Shown here: in pieces, positions 15,950 to 24,178 of the stretch
How the letters are laid out: every line of letters starts with the position of its first letter
Position numbering within the stretch: position 1 is the stretch's first letter
Source of the DNA: Intestinibacillus massiliensis
GTDB lineage: Bacteria > Bacillota > Clostridia > Oscillospirales > Butyricicoccaceae
Length of the DNA stretch: 64,000 nt
NCBI GenBank assembly: GCA_029267335.1
Contig: JAJUJC010000005.1
Span: 1 to 64,000 of the forward strand
Direction: 5' to 3'
Notes under the pieces: model-generated
Told to the model about the DNA's origin: nothing
Databases searched by the model: none
What the model saw: the letters and a program-made list of their open reading frames with translations, nothing else
Program-made: the position numbers and the translations under genes

Positions 15950-18382
15950 TTATTTTGCAACAATATTGACGATCTTATTCTTGACCACAATCGTTTTCAC
16001 GACCTGCTTGCCGTCAAGCGCGCGCTGCACCTTTTCGTCCGCCATTGCGGTATCGATGGCGAGCTGCTGCTCGCAGTCCATCGGCAGCTTAATCGTGCTC
16101 TTGAGCTTGCCGCACACCTGCACCGCGATCTCGACCGAGGACTCCACGGTCTTGTCGTCGTCGTAGGTCGGCCACGGCTCACGCGACAGCACACCGAATG
16201 CGCTCTCGTAGCCGTAGCCGCATTCCTGCCACAGCTCCTCCGCGATATGCGGCGCGAACGGGCACAGCAGCGCGAGCAGCGTCTTGTACTCCGCGCGGTT
16301 GACGCCCTTGTCGTAGAACTCGTTGACCATGCTCATGAGCGCGGCGATCGCGGTGTTCGCCTTGAGGTTTTCGATGTCCTCACCGATCTTTTTAATGGTC
16401 TTGTGCATGAGCACCTCGTGCTGTGCGGAATAGCTGTCACCCTCTGTGACCTGCTCGGACAGATTCCAAACGCGCTCAAGGAAGCGGCGGCAGCCCTTGA
16501 TGGACTTGGGCGACCACGGCGCAGCCTTTTCAAAGTCGCCGATGAACATCTCATACAGGCGCATGGTATCCGCGCCGTAGCTGTCGACGATCTCGTCGGG
16601 GTTAACGACGTTGCCGCGCGACTTGGACATCTTTTCGCCGTTTTCGCCCAGGATCATGCCGTGCGAGGTGCGCTTCTGATACGGCTCCTTGGTCGGCACG
16701 ACGCCGATGTCATACAGAAACTTGTGCCAGAAACGGCTGTACAGCAGATGCAGCGTCGTGTGTTCCATGCCGCCGTTGTACCAGTCGACGGGCGACCAGT
16801 ATTCGAGCGCTTCCTTGGACGCGAGCGCGTCCTCGTTATGCGGATCCATATAGCGCAGGAAGTACCACGACGAGCCTGCCCACTGGGGCATGGTGTCGGT
16901 TTCGCGCTTGGCGGGGCCGCCACAGTGCGGACAGGTGGTATTGACCCAATCGGTCATCTTGGCGAGCGGGGACTCGCCGTTTTCGGTCGGCTCGTAGCTT
17001 TCGACGTCGGGCAGGGTCAGCGGGAGCTGCTCCTCGGGCACGGGCACCCAGCCGCACTTGTCGCAATAGACGAGCGGGATGGGCTCGCCCCAGTAACGCT
17101 GACGGGAGAATACCCAGTCGCGCAGCTTAAAGTTGACCTTTTCGTGACCGATGCCCTTCTCGGTCAGCCACGCGATGATCGCCTTCTTCGCCTCTTCCAC
17201 GGTCATGCCGTTGAGGAAATCGGAGTTGACGAGCTTGCCGGTCGCAACGTCGGTGAAGGGCGCTTCCTGCACGCTGCCGCCCGCGATGACCTCGATGATC
17301 GGCAGATCGAACGCCTTGGCGAAGTCCCAGTCACGGTCGTCGTGCGCGGGAACCGCCATGATCGCGCCCGTGCCGTAGCCCATCAGCACGTAGTCGGACA
17401 CAAAAATCGGGATCTGCGTGCCGTTGACCGGATTGATCGCGCATACGCCGTCCAGACGCACGCCGGTCTTGTCCTTGTTGAGCTCGGTGCGCTCGAAATC
17501 CGACTTGCGCGCCGCTTCCTCACGATAAGCGCGCACCGCGTCGATATTTTTCAGTTTGTCCGCCCAGCTCTCGATGATCGGGTGCTCGGGCGAAATGACC
17601 ATGTAGGTCGCGCCGAAGAGCGTATCGGGACGCGTGGTGTAAACGGTCAGCGCATCGCCCTCGGTGGTGCGGAAGTCAACCTCTGCGCCGGTCGATCGAC
17701 CGATCCAGTTCTTCTGCTGGATCTTGACACGCTCGATGAAATCGACCTCGTCGAGGTCGTCGATCAGACGCTGCGCATACTTGGTGATGGCAAGCATCCA
17801 CTGGCTCTTGGTCTTGTGTACCACGGTCGAGCCGCAGCGCTCACACACGCCGTTCACGACCTCTTCGTTTGCAAGGACGCACTTGCACGAGGTGCACCAG
17901 TTGACGCTCATTTCCTTCTTGTAGGCAAGCCCCTTCTTGAAGAGCTGCTGGAAGATCCACTGCGTCCACTTATAATACTGCGGGTCGGTGGTATTGATCT
18001 CACGCGACCAGTCAAAGGACAGACCGAGCGCCTTGAGCTGGCTCTTGAAGCGCGCGATGTTGTTCTTCGTAACGATCGCGGGATGGATATGGTTCTTGAT
18101 CGCGAAATTCTCAGTCGGCAGACCGAACGCATCCCAACCCATCGGGTACAGGACGTTCTTGCCCTCCATGCGCTTCTTGCGCGCGACGATGTCGAGCGCG
18201 GTATAGGAGCGCGGATGTCCGACGTGCAGACCCTGTCCGGACGGATAGGGGAACTCGACAAGCGCATAGAATTTTTCCTTTTCGCTGCCGTTTTCCGCTT
18301 CGAAGCAGTGCTTTTCGTCCCAGATGTCCTGCCATTTCTTTTCAATCTGCTGATACTCGTACTTCAATGGATTTTCCCCCAT
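15950..18382 (-). CDS. leuS: Leucyl-tRNA synthetase
   Basis: Class I synthetase that charges tRNA-Leu. The 810-residue product has the HIGH-type HVGH at 53-56, the CP1 editing domain ([12 protein letters not shown]), a zinc-binding pair of CxxC elements (CTSCK, CERCG) and KMSKS within [10 protein letters not shown], followed by the anticodon-binding domain. It is the last gene of the smc-ftsY-rph-...-rsfS run and lies 63 nt after rsfS. No T-box is seen upstream. Confidence 0.98.
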   Translation of the reverse strand: MGENPLKYEYQQIEKKWQDIWDEKHCFEAENGSEKEKFYALVEFPYPSGQGLHVGHPRSYTALDIVARKKRMEGKNVLYPMGWDAFGLPTENFAIKNHIHPAIVTKNNIARFKSQLKALGLSFDWSREINTTDPQYYKWTQWIFQQLFKKGLAYKKEMSVNWCTSCKCVLANEEVVNGVCERCGSTVVHKTKSQWMLAITKYAQRLIDDLDEVDFIERVKIQQKNWIGRSTGAEVDFRTTEGDALTVYTTRPDTLFGATYMVISPEHPIIESWADKLKNIDAVRAYREEAARKSDFERTELNKDKTGVRLDGVCAINPVNGTQIPIFVSDYVLMGYGTGAIMAVPAHDDRDWDFAKAFDLPIIEVIAGGSVQEAPFTDVATGKLVNSDFLNGMTVEEAKKAIIAWLTEKGIGHEKVNFKLRDWVFSRQRYWGEPIPLVYCDKCGWVPVPEEQLPLTLPDVESYEPTENGESPLAKMTDWVNTTCPHCGGPAKRETDTMPQWAGSSWYFLRYMDPHNEDALASKEALEYWSPVDWYNGGMEHTTLHLLYSRFWHKFLYDIGVVPTKEPYQKRTSHGMILGENGEKMSKSRGNVVNPDEIVDSYGADTMRLYEMFIGDFEKAAPWSPKSIKGCRRFLERVWNLSEQVTEGDSYSAQHEVLMHKTIKKIGEDIENLKANTAIAALMSMVNEFYDKGVNRAEYKTLLALLCPFAPHIAEELWQECGYGYESAFGVLSREPWPTYDDDKTVESSVEIAVQVCGKLKSTIKLPMDCEQQLAIDTAMADEKVQRALDGKQVVKTIVVKNKIVNIVAK

Positions 18383-18445
18383 TTTTTAGAATATAGAACG
18401 GGAAAAACCGGAACGCCCGCACGGCGGGCTTCCGGCTGTCCCTTC

Positions 18446-18820
18446 TCAGGCTTCGTCGTCTGTGATGCCGAGGTCGGCAAGCGCAACGCGCTGGCTGTCC
18501 TTCCACAGATTTTCGAGCTTATAAAATTCGCGCGCTTCGGGCATGAACACATGCACGAGCACCGAACCGTAATCGAGCAGGATCCACTGTGCGGATTCAA
18601 AGCCCTCGGTGTGGTGCGGCATGAGACCGTGATCGGTCTTGAGATGCCACTCAACATTGTCCGCGAGCGCCTTGACCTGTGTGGTCGAGGTCGCAGAGCA
18701 AATGACGAAATACTCGGTCAGCGAGGTTTTCTGCTCAACGTAGAGCACCTGAAGCTCGCGTCCCTTTTTTTCAAGCAGCGCCTGACAAATATATTTGACG
18801 GTTTCCTGCGGTTGGTTCAT
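18446..18820 (-). CDS. rsfS: Ribosomal silencing factor RsfS
   Basis: The protein binds L14 (uL14) and blocks joining of the 30S and 50S subunits when nutrients are short. The 124-residue Iojap-type domain includes TEYFVICSATSTTQVKALAD and WILLDYGSVLVHVF, the signature strands of the family. The ATG at 18820 is chosen because AAGGAG lies 9 nt upstream; an ATG at 18844 lies before that site. Family neighbours nadD and yqeK are two to three genes upstream, the standard Firmicutes order. Confidence 0.96.
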   Translation of the reverse strand: MNQPQETVKYICQALLEKKGRELQVLYVEQKTSLTEYFVICSATSTTQVKALADNVEWHLKTDHGLMPHHTEGFESAQWILLDYGSVLVHVFMPEAREFYKLENLWKDSQRVALADLGITDDEA

Positions 18821-18840
18821 ATTGTAATACTCCTTTTCTA

Positions 18841-20310
18841 TCATGCTTCCGGATCGGCGGTCGCAGCGGGGGGCGTTGCAGGCGCGGTCGTGCCGCCGCT
18901 CTCCGAGGTGCCGCCCGAGGACGAGCCGCCCGTCGTATCTTCGGTCGAAGACGTGGTCGGCTGCTCGGTCGTCGTGCTGCTGTCGCCGGTCGACGGCTTG
19001 GGTTCTGTGGTCGTGCCGCTGTCGCCGGTCGACGGCTTGGTCTCGGGATCGGTCGCTGCCGCTTCGTGCTTGCTGCCCGTGCTGCCGGTGTCCTTCTCCG
19101 TGGTGGTCTTATCGCTTGTATCGCTGTTTTCACTGTCCGTCGTGGGCTTTTTTTGCTTTTTCGAGGAGGAAGAACTGCTAGACGAACTGCTCTCCGAATC
19201 CCCCCCCGACGCCTTGTCCGGACCGGACACCACATCGAGATCGGTCAGCTTGTTGACATACGGGTTAAAGTACTCGTTGACGAGCGCGAGCGTCTTGGTT
19301 TCGTCCGGGAAGAAGAACGAGCCGTACCAGCTTGTTCCCGCATAGGAATAGGCAAAATCGCCGGGCAGTGTATGCATTTTGATGCTTTCGCCCGTCGTGC
19401 CCATCGCCTTCATACCCATCCAGAGCATATTGCCCGCGGTCAGATCGGTCTTGACGTTCTTGAATACCGCGTCGGTAATCTTATTGATGTTGACGAGATT
19501 CGAGGGCTGCAGCACCTGCGAAGCAAGATACTTGAGGAAGTCCTGCTGCTTCGTGATACGCTCCTCATCGCTGCCGGTGTAATGCGGGTCGCCGGTCTTG
19601 ACGCCGCCGTTGTTCTTGCGCCAGCGCAGGAACTCGACGACCTGCTGTCCGTTCATGTGCGTCATACCCGGTTCAAAGTCGATGTTCAGGTTCTGCGAGG
19701 GGTCCTTATAGTACATGCGGAACGGAACTTCGTAATCCACGCCGCCGATCGCGTCGACGATATCCGCAATGCCCTTAAAGTTCACAATAATATAGTAGTC
19801 GGGTGCAAAGCCGATGACCTTCTGCACCTCTGCCTTGGTCTCTTCGATGCCTTTTTTGGTACCATAGGCGGCGTTGATCTTCTTTGCCGCCCCCTTGCGC
19901 GCCACATCGGACATCGTATCGCGCGGAATATTTAGGATATTAATCTTCTGCGTCTTGGTATCAAAGCCACAGACCATCAGCGCATCGGTGCGCGTTTCGT
20001 CCTCATCGACTGCGCCGACGAGGAACGTGAAATAATCCGCAACGCGATCGCCCATATTGGCGGCGTCGGGCGCATCGCCGTTCTGCGCGTCGTTGATTGT
20101 CGTATTGTTGGGCTTATTTGCAGGATTCGGGGGGCTGACGATCGTGTTCCACAGCGCCGCACCCGTCACGCCCAGTGCGAGCACCACGGCGACCGCAATG
20201 ACAGCGCGCTGGATCTTTTGCTTTTTCGTCAGCGTTTTCTTGGTTTTCTTGGGCTTAGGCGCCTTGGGTGTGCCATCGCCGCTGCTATTTCCGTTGCCGA
20301 ATACTTTCAT
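18841..20310 (-). CDS. LytR-CpsA-Psr (LCP) family cell-wall polymer ligase
   Basis: LCP enzymes move undecaprenyl-linked anionic polymers onto peptidoglycan outside the membrane. Of 489 residues, a basic cytoplasmic tail (1-33) precedes a membrane helix (about 34-54) and the LCP domain (about 85-330), which has TRTDALMV, ILNIPRDTM and EFLRWRKN. These hold the Asp and Arg residues that bind the pyrophosphate-lipid in the family. The C-terminal 120 residues are a low-complexity Ser/Thr/Pro/Gly tail with a 13-residue tandem duplication, probably spanning or attaching to the wall. It lies 27 nt after yqeK and 20 nt before rsfS, an arrangement common in Clostridia. Confidence 0.93.
   Translation of the reverse strand: MKVFGNGNSSGDGTPKAPKPKKTKKTLTKKQKIQRAVIAVAVVLALGVTGAALWNTIVSPPNPANKPNNTTINDAQNGDAPDAANMGDRVADYFTFLVGAVDEDETRTDALMVCGFDTKTQKINILNIPRDTMSDVARKGAAKKINAAYGTKKGIEETKAEVQKVIGFAPDYYIIVNFKGIADIVDAIGGVDYEVPFRMYYKDPSQNLNIDFEPGMTHMNGQQVVEFLRWRKNNGGVKTGDPHYTGSDEERITKQQDFLKYLASQVLQPSNLVNINKITDAVFKNVKTDLTAGNMLWMGMKAMGTTGESIKMHTLPGDFAYSYAGTSWYGSFFFPDETKTLALVNEYFNPYVNKLTDLDVVSGPDKASGGDSESSSSSSSSSSKKQKKPTTDSENSDTSDKTTTEKDTGSTGSKHEAAATDPETKPSTGDSGTTTEPKPSTGDSSTTTEQPTTSSTEDTTGGSSSGGTSESGGTTAPATPPAATADPEA
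18980..19040 (-). repeat. 39-bp tandem repeat in the LCP gene tail
   Basis: A 22-nt core (CTGTCGCCGGTCGACGGCTT and 2 more bases) occurs at 18980-19001 and again at 19019-19040, a 39-bp period that encodes a repeated KPSTGDS...TTTE unit in the Ser/Thr-rich tail. It could vary in copy number by slippage. Confidence 0.8.
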
Positions 20311-20337
20311 GTGTTTGTTTTTGATGCCTCCGTCTAG

Positions 20338-20934
20338 TTATCCCATCACCGGCACAGGGACACGCCAGGTAACGCCCTGTGCAAGCAGATCATTGCGCGC
20401 GGCGAGCGTATCGGCATGGATGAGCTTACCGCGTTCGATCAGCTCCATGAGAGAGCTGTCAAAGCAGTACAGCATTGCTTTGTCGATATCTTCCTTCGCG
20501 AGCTGACGCGCCTGTTCAACGCCGTCGAAAACGCGGTTTTCCTCGATGTAGTCGGCAAGATACACGATCTTGTCAAGCAGGCTCATGCCCGCACGTCCGG
20601 TCGTATGATAGGCGATCGCATCGACCACGTCGCGCGGTGCGCCGTATTCATGCGCCGCGATCCCCGCCGCGGTCTTTCCGTGCAGCATTTTCCACTCGTT
20701 TTTTTCAACGTCACTCGGTATTATATCGTACTTTTCGCACAAATACAACTGTTCTTCCCGAGAAAGGCGTTTTGTAATGTCATGTAAACACGCCGCCACT
20801 GCGCTTTTTTGCACATCGCCGCCATACCGCTCGGCAAGCCGTATCGCCGCGCGCTCCACACCGAGTGTGTGCGTATAGCGGTAGCCCGACAGCCTCTCCA
20901 GCACGCTCTGCCGAATCGTTTCGTCCCATAACAT
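20338..20934 (-). CDS. yqeK: HD-domain protein YqeK, probable diadenosine tetraphosphate hydrolase
   Basis: YqeK-type HD proteins symmetrically hydrolyse Ap4A. The 198-residue product has the metal ligands of an HD phosphohydrolase: RYTHTLGV (His22), ACLHDITK (His51-Asp52), a later LHGKTAA, and IAYHTTGR and LADYIE. I prefer the ATG at 20934 because AAAGGCGG lies upstream and the HD motif then falls at the usual distance from the N-terminus. An ATG at 20958 would add eight residues but has no ribosome site. It sits directly after nadD, its standard neighbour. Confidence 0.9.
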   Translation of the reverse strand: MLWDETIRQSVLERLSGYRYTHTLGVERAAIRLAERYGGDVQKSAVAACLHDITKRLSREEQLYLCEKYDIIPSDVEKNEWKMLHGKTAAGIAAHEYGAPRDVVDAIAYHTTGRAGMSLLDKIVYLADYIEENRVFDGVEQARQLAKEDIDKAMLYCFDSSLMELIERGKLIHADTLAARNDLLAQGVTWRVPVPVMG

Positions 20935-20980
20935 ATGAAAAACCGCCTTTCCGTCCATTTTGATGTCTATCTAAAAGGGT

Positions 20981-21568
20981 CTACTCATACAAACGGTTTG
21001 CGTAGATATATCGTGCGACGGCAGGGGGCACCTTGCCCTCGAGCGCGCCGGTTTCACGCAGCTCGGTCGAGGAAAGGGGCAAAGCGGGACAATGGATGAG
21101 ACGGATGTCCGCGTCGCAAAGTTCCCGCAGACGCGCCGCGTGTGTCTCAAGTGCCGCCCGGTCATCCTCCTTGCGTGCGACGACCGCAAACACCGCCAAA
21201 CGGCAGATTTCGCGGTATTTTCGCCACTTTTCAAGCGTCAGCAGCATATCGGTGCCCACAATTAAAAAGCGTTCCTCCGCCGCATGCTCGAGCGCACGCA
21301 GTGTGTCGACCGTGTAGCTCACACCACCGCGCTCGATCTCCATTGTCGACAGCTCCGCCCACGGCTCGTTTTCGAGCATGAGCCGCACCATGTCACAGCG
21401 CTGCACCGCGCTCGCGCTGCCCTGCGGCAGCGGCTTGTGCGCGGGGACGTTCGTCGGGATAAAGAGCACACGTTCGAGCCCCAGCTCCTCGTGCGCATGA
21501 CGCGCTGCCTCCAGATGTCCGAGATGCGGGGGATTGAACGTCCCGCCCATGATGCCCAGCCGTTTCAT
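20981..21568 (-). CDS. nadD: Nicotinate-nucleotide adenylyltransferase
   Basis: Converts nicotinate mononucleotide and ATP to deamido-NAD, a late step of NAD synthesis. The 195-residue product has the nucleotidyltransferase signature GGTFNPPHLGH (residues 8-18, HxxH at 15-18) and SSTELRE near the C-terminus. The ATG overlaps the yhbY stop as TAATG, indicating coupled translation. An upstream in-frame extension lies wholly inside yhbY and is rejected. Confidence 0.96.
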   Translation of the reverse strand: MKRLGIMGGTFNPPHLGHLEAARHAHEELGLERVLFIPTNVPAHKPLPQGSASAVQRCDMVRLMLENEPWAELSTMEIERGGVSYTVDTLRALEHAAEERFLIVGTDMLLTLEKWRKYREICRLAVFAVVARKEDDRAALETHAARLRELCDADIRLIHCPALPLSSTELRETGALEGKVPPAVARYIYANRLYE

Positions 21569-21867
21569 TACTTCTCGAGTACGATACGGCGCTTGTCCTT
21601 GTCCGAAGCCTGGCGGTACACGACAAGTCGTGTGCCGATGCACTGTACCGGCTCGGCGTGCAGGGTCTCGCACAGTTCCTCCTGTGCGCCGCGCACGGTC
21701 AGGAACGAGTTTTCGAGCACGCGCACCTTGACGAGCTCATGGCATTCCAGTTGATCGGAAAGCTGGTCGATCACGCCCTGCGTGATGCCGTCCTTGCCGA
21801 TTTGCAGCGTCGTAGGCAGCGGATTTGCCAGCTTGCGGAGTTGGGCGCGTTGTTTACTGGTCAGCAT
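21568..21867 (-). CDS. yhbY: CRM-domain RNA-binding protein YhbY
   Basis: A 99-residue ribosome-assembly factor associated with pre-50S particles. It is a single CRM fold with LTSKQRAQLRKLA, the conserved IGKDGIT loop and LVKVRVLENS. AGGAG lies 10 nt before the ATG at 21867. It lies between rdgB and nadD in the run from smc to leuS. Confidence 0.93.
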   Translation of the reverse strand: MLTSKQRAQLRKLANPLPTTLQIGKDGITQGVIDQLSDQLECHELVKVRVLENSFLTVRGAQEELCETLHAEPVQCIGTRLVVYRQASDKDKRRIVLEK

Positions 21868-21884
21868 AGTTCTTTTTCTCCTAT

Positions 21885-22481
21885 TCAGTCGTGGTGGGCG
21901 GCGGACAGTCGTTCCGCCAGCTTTTCGCGGCATGCTCCCAATGCGCGGGCGCGGTGGGAGATCTGATTTTTCACTTCCTGCGGCAATTCGCCGAAGGTGC
22001 AGTCATATTCCGGAACATAAAACACCGGATCGTAGCCGAAACCGCCCGCACCGAGCATAGTACGCGCGATTACGCCGTCGCATGCGCCGCGCACGGTAAA
22101 TTCCGTGCCGTCCGGAAAGACGCACGCGACCGCAGACACAAAGCGCGCGGTGCGCTGTCCGTCGGGCACGGTTTCCATGTTGCGCAGCAAAAACTGCGTG
22201 CGGTCGGTATCCGTACCCGCGCAATAGCGCGCAGAATACACGCCGGGTGCGCCACCGAGCGCGTCGACGCACAGACCGGAATCGTCTGCGAGCGCGGGCT
22301 TTCCGGTCAGGCGGCACGCCGCGCGCGCCTTAATGAGCGCGTTTTCTTCAAAACTCTCGCCGTCCTCGACCGGCTCGGGTGCGTGCTCAGGCAGCGGCTG
22401 CACGGAAATGCTGAGCATGCTCAGGATGTCGCGCAGCTCCGCGAGTTTTTTTCGGTTGTGCGAGGCAAGTACAAACTCCAT
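21885..22481 (-). CDS. rdgB: XTP/dITP diphosphatase (RdgB/HAM1)
   Basis: Removes deaminated purine triphosphates (ITP, dITP, XTP) from the nucleotide pool. The 198-residue product has the HAM1 signatures EFVLASHNRKKL, SFEENALIKARAA, ADDSGLCVDAL and GFGYDPVF. The ATG at 22481 follows GGTGAGC at sensible spacing; a GTG at 22487 overlapping the rph TGA is an alternative that adds two residues. The pairing with rph, which it overlaps or nearly abuts, is common in Firmicutes. Confidence 0.95.
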   Translation of the reverse strand: MEFVLASHNRKKLAELRDILSMLSISVQPLPEHAPEPVEDGESFEENALIKARAACRLTGKPALADDSGLCVDALGGAPGVYSARYCAGTDTDRTQFLLRNMETVPDGQRTARFVSAVACVFPDGTEFTVRGACDGVIARTMLGAGGFGYDPVFYVPEYDCTFGELPQEVKNQISHRARALGACREKLAERLSAAHHD

Positions 22482-22483
22482 GC

Positions 22484-23206
22484 TCACAGCTCACCCGTAA
22501 TCTTCTTCTGCTCGCGGCACAGCTTTGTCGTGCCCTTGCGTCCGAGCGAGAGCAGCTTTTGCAGCTCGTCCTTTTTGAACGGACGACCCTCGCCCGTACC
22601 CTGCACCTCGACGAACTCGCCCTCACCGGTCATGATGATGTTGCAGTCGACGATCGCGTGAGAATCCTCGGCATAGTTGAGATCGAGGATCGCTTCGTCC
22701 TCGAAAATGCCCGCGCTGACCGCACTGACATGCGTGCGCAGCGGCATTTTGCGAATGACGCCGTCGTCCATCAGCTTCTTGCACGCGAGCCACAGCGCGA
22801 CAAAGCCGCCTGTGATCGACGCACAGCGTGTGCCGCCGTCCGCCTGAATGACGTCGCAGTCGACCACGATCTGGCGCTCGCCGAGCGCTTCCATATCGGT
22901 GACCGCGCGCAGTGAACGGCCGATCAGCCGCTGAATCTCCGCGGCGCGTCCGTTCAGCTTGAGCTTGGAAATATCGCGTTTGGAGCGCGTGTTTGTCGCG
23001 CGCGGCAGCATCGCATATTCCGCCGTCACCCATCCGCAGCCCGTGCCGTATACATGCGGCGGCACGCTCTGCTCGACGGTCGCGTTGCAGATGACCTTGG
23101 TGTTGCCCACCTCAATGAGCACCGAGCCCTCCGCGTGCATCGTATAGTGCGGCGTGATCTTCACGCGCCGCATCTCGTCGTTTCTTCTCAAATCCGGTCT
23201 TGCCAA
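22484..23206 (-). CDS. rph: Ribonuclease PH
   Basis: A phosphorolytic 3'-to-5' exoribonuclease that trims tRNA precursors. The 240-residue product has the PNPase/RPH fold: VKITPHYTMHAEGS, GWVTAEYAMLPRAT, LIGRSLRAV, DCDVIQADGGTR and MTGEGEFVEVQGTGE. The start is TTG at 23206, fixed by AAAGGAG 7 nt upstream. It lies 17 nt downstream of ftsY. Confidence 0.96.
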   Translation of the reverse strand: MARPDLRRNDEMRRVKITPHYTMHAEGSVLIEVGNTKVICNATVEQSVPPHVYGTGCGWVTAEYAMLPRATNTRSKRDISKLKLNGRAAEIQRLIGRSLRAVTDMEALGERQIVVDCDVIQADGGTRCASITGGFVALWLACKKLMDDGVIRKMPLRTHVSAVSAGIFEDEAILDLNYAEDSHAIVDCNIIMTGEGEFVEVQGTGEGRPFKKDELQKLLSLGRKGTTKLCREQKKITGEL

Positions 23207-23223
23207 AATGCTTCTCCTTTCGG

Positions 23224-24159
23224 TCAGCCCTCGTGTTCGTCTGTTGCCTGCACTGCGGGAAGCAGCGCTTCGATAAAGTCGTCGCGGTCAAAGTCCATGA
23301 GATCGTCCAAGCCCTCGCCCACGCCGACGAGCTTGACCGGCACGCCCAGTCCCGCCGAGATCGCCACGACGATGCCGCCCTTGGCGGTGCCGTCGAGTTT
23401 GGTCAGGATGATACCGGTCAGCTTTGCCGCCTTGTTGAATTCCTCCGCCTGATGCACCGCGTTCTGTCCGGTCGTCGCGTCGAGCACGAGCAGCGTTTCG
23501 CGGCTGGAATCCGGCAGCTCGCGCGTCAGGATACGGTCGATCTTGGCAAGCTCGTTCATCAGGTTTGCCTTGTTGTGCAGCCGTCCCGCCGTGTCGATAA
23601 TAATGATGTCCGCGCCGCGCGCCTTTGCCGCCGCGACCGCATCGAACACAACTGCCGCGGGGTCTGCGCCCTCGCCGTGGCGCACGATGTCTGCGCCCGC
23701 GCGCTTCGCCCAGATTTCAAGCTGATCCGCTGCTGCCGCGCGGAAAGTATCCGCCGCCGCGAGCATGACGCGCTTGCCGTCCGCAACGTAGCGCGCCGCG
23801 AGCTTGCCGATGGAGGTCGTCTTGCCCACGCCGTTGACACCGATGACGAGCACGACCGCGGGCGCGCCCGACAGATCGAGCGGCGTGTTCTCCTGCATCT
23901 CCTCGATGAGGATTTCCTTGAGCACCGCGCGCAGCTCGGCGGAGGTATTGATTTTCTGACGCTTCGCGCGCTGCTCGAGCGTCGCCACCGCCTTTGCCGC
24001 GACCGTTGCGCCCAGATCTGCGAGAATCATTGCCTCTTCCAGTTCGTCGAGCAGGTCCGCATCGACCTTGACGAACGTCGCCATGACGTCGCTCATTTTT
24101 TCCGTGACCGCTTCGGTCGTGCGCTTCAGCCCCTGCTTGATTTTATCAAAAAAGCCCAT
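23224..24159 (-). CDS. ftsY: Signal recognition particle receptor FtsY
   Basis: An SRP GTPase that docks ribosome-SRP complexes at the membrane for co-translational insertion. The 311-residue product has a short N-terminal helical region with an amphipathic start (MGFFDKIKQGLK), the N domain, and the G domain with GVNGVGKT (107-114), DTFRAAA, DTAGRL and TKLDGTAKGG. The long acidic A domain of enterobacterial FtsY is missing, as is normal in Gram-positives. It is 19 nt downstream of smc, the conserved smc-ftsY pair. Confidence 0.97.
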   Translation of the reverse strand: MGFFDKIKQGLKRTTEAVTEKMSDVMATFVKVDADLLDELEEAMILADLGATVAAKAVATLEQRAKRQKINTSAELRAVLKEILIEEMQENTPLDLSGAPAVVLVIGVNGVGKTTSIGKLAARYVADGKRVMLAAADTFRAAAADQLEIWAKRAGADIVRHGEGADPAAVVFDAVAAAKARGADIIIIDTAGRLHNKANLMNELAKIDRILTRELPDSSRETLLVLDATTGQNAVHQAEEFNKAAKLTGIILTKLDGTAKGGIVVAISAGLGVPVKLVGVGEGLDDLMDFDRDDFIEALLPAVQATDEHEG

Positions 24160-24178
24160 TATTGCCTCCTTGTGCTTG

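Noticed and set aside
18383-18445. T-box leader before leuS
   Set aside because: The gap from rsfS is 63 nt, with no specifier stem or antiterminator sequence.
15929-19345. Very long plus-strand open frame antisense to leuS, rsfS and the LCP gene
   Set aside because: It is a by-product of GC-rich codon use. It crosses gene boundaries, has no ribosome site, and the opposite strand encodes unmistakable enzymes.
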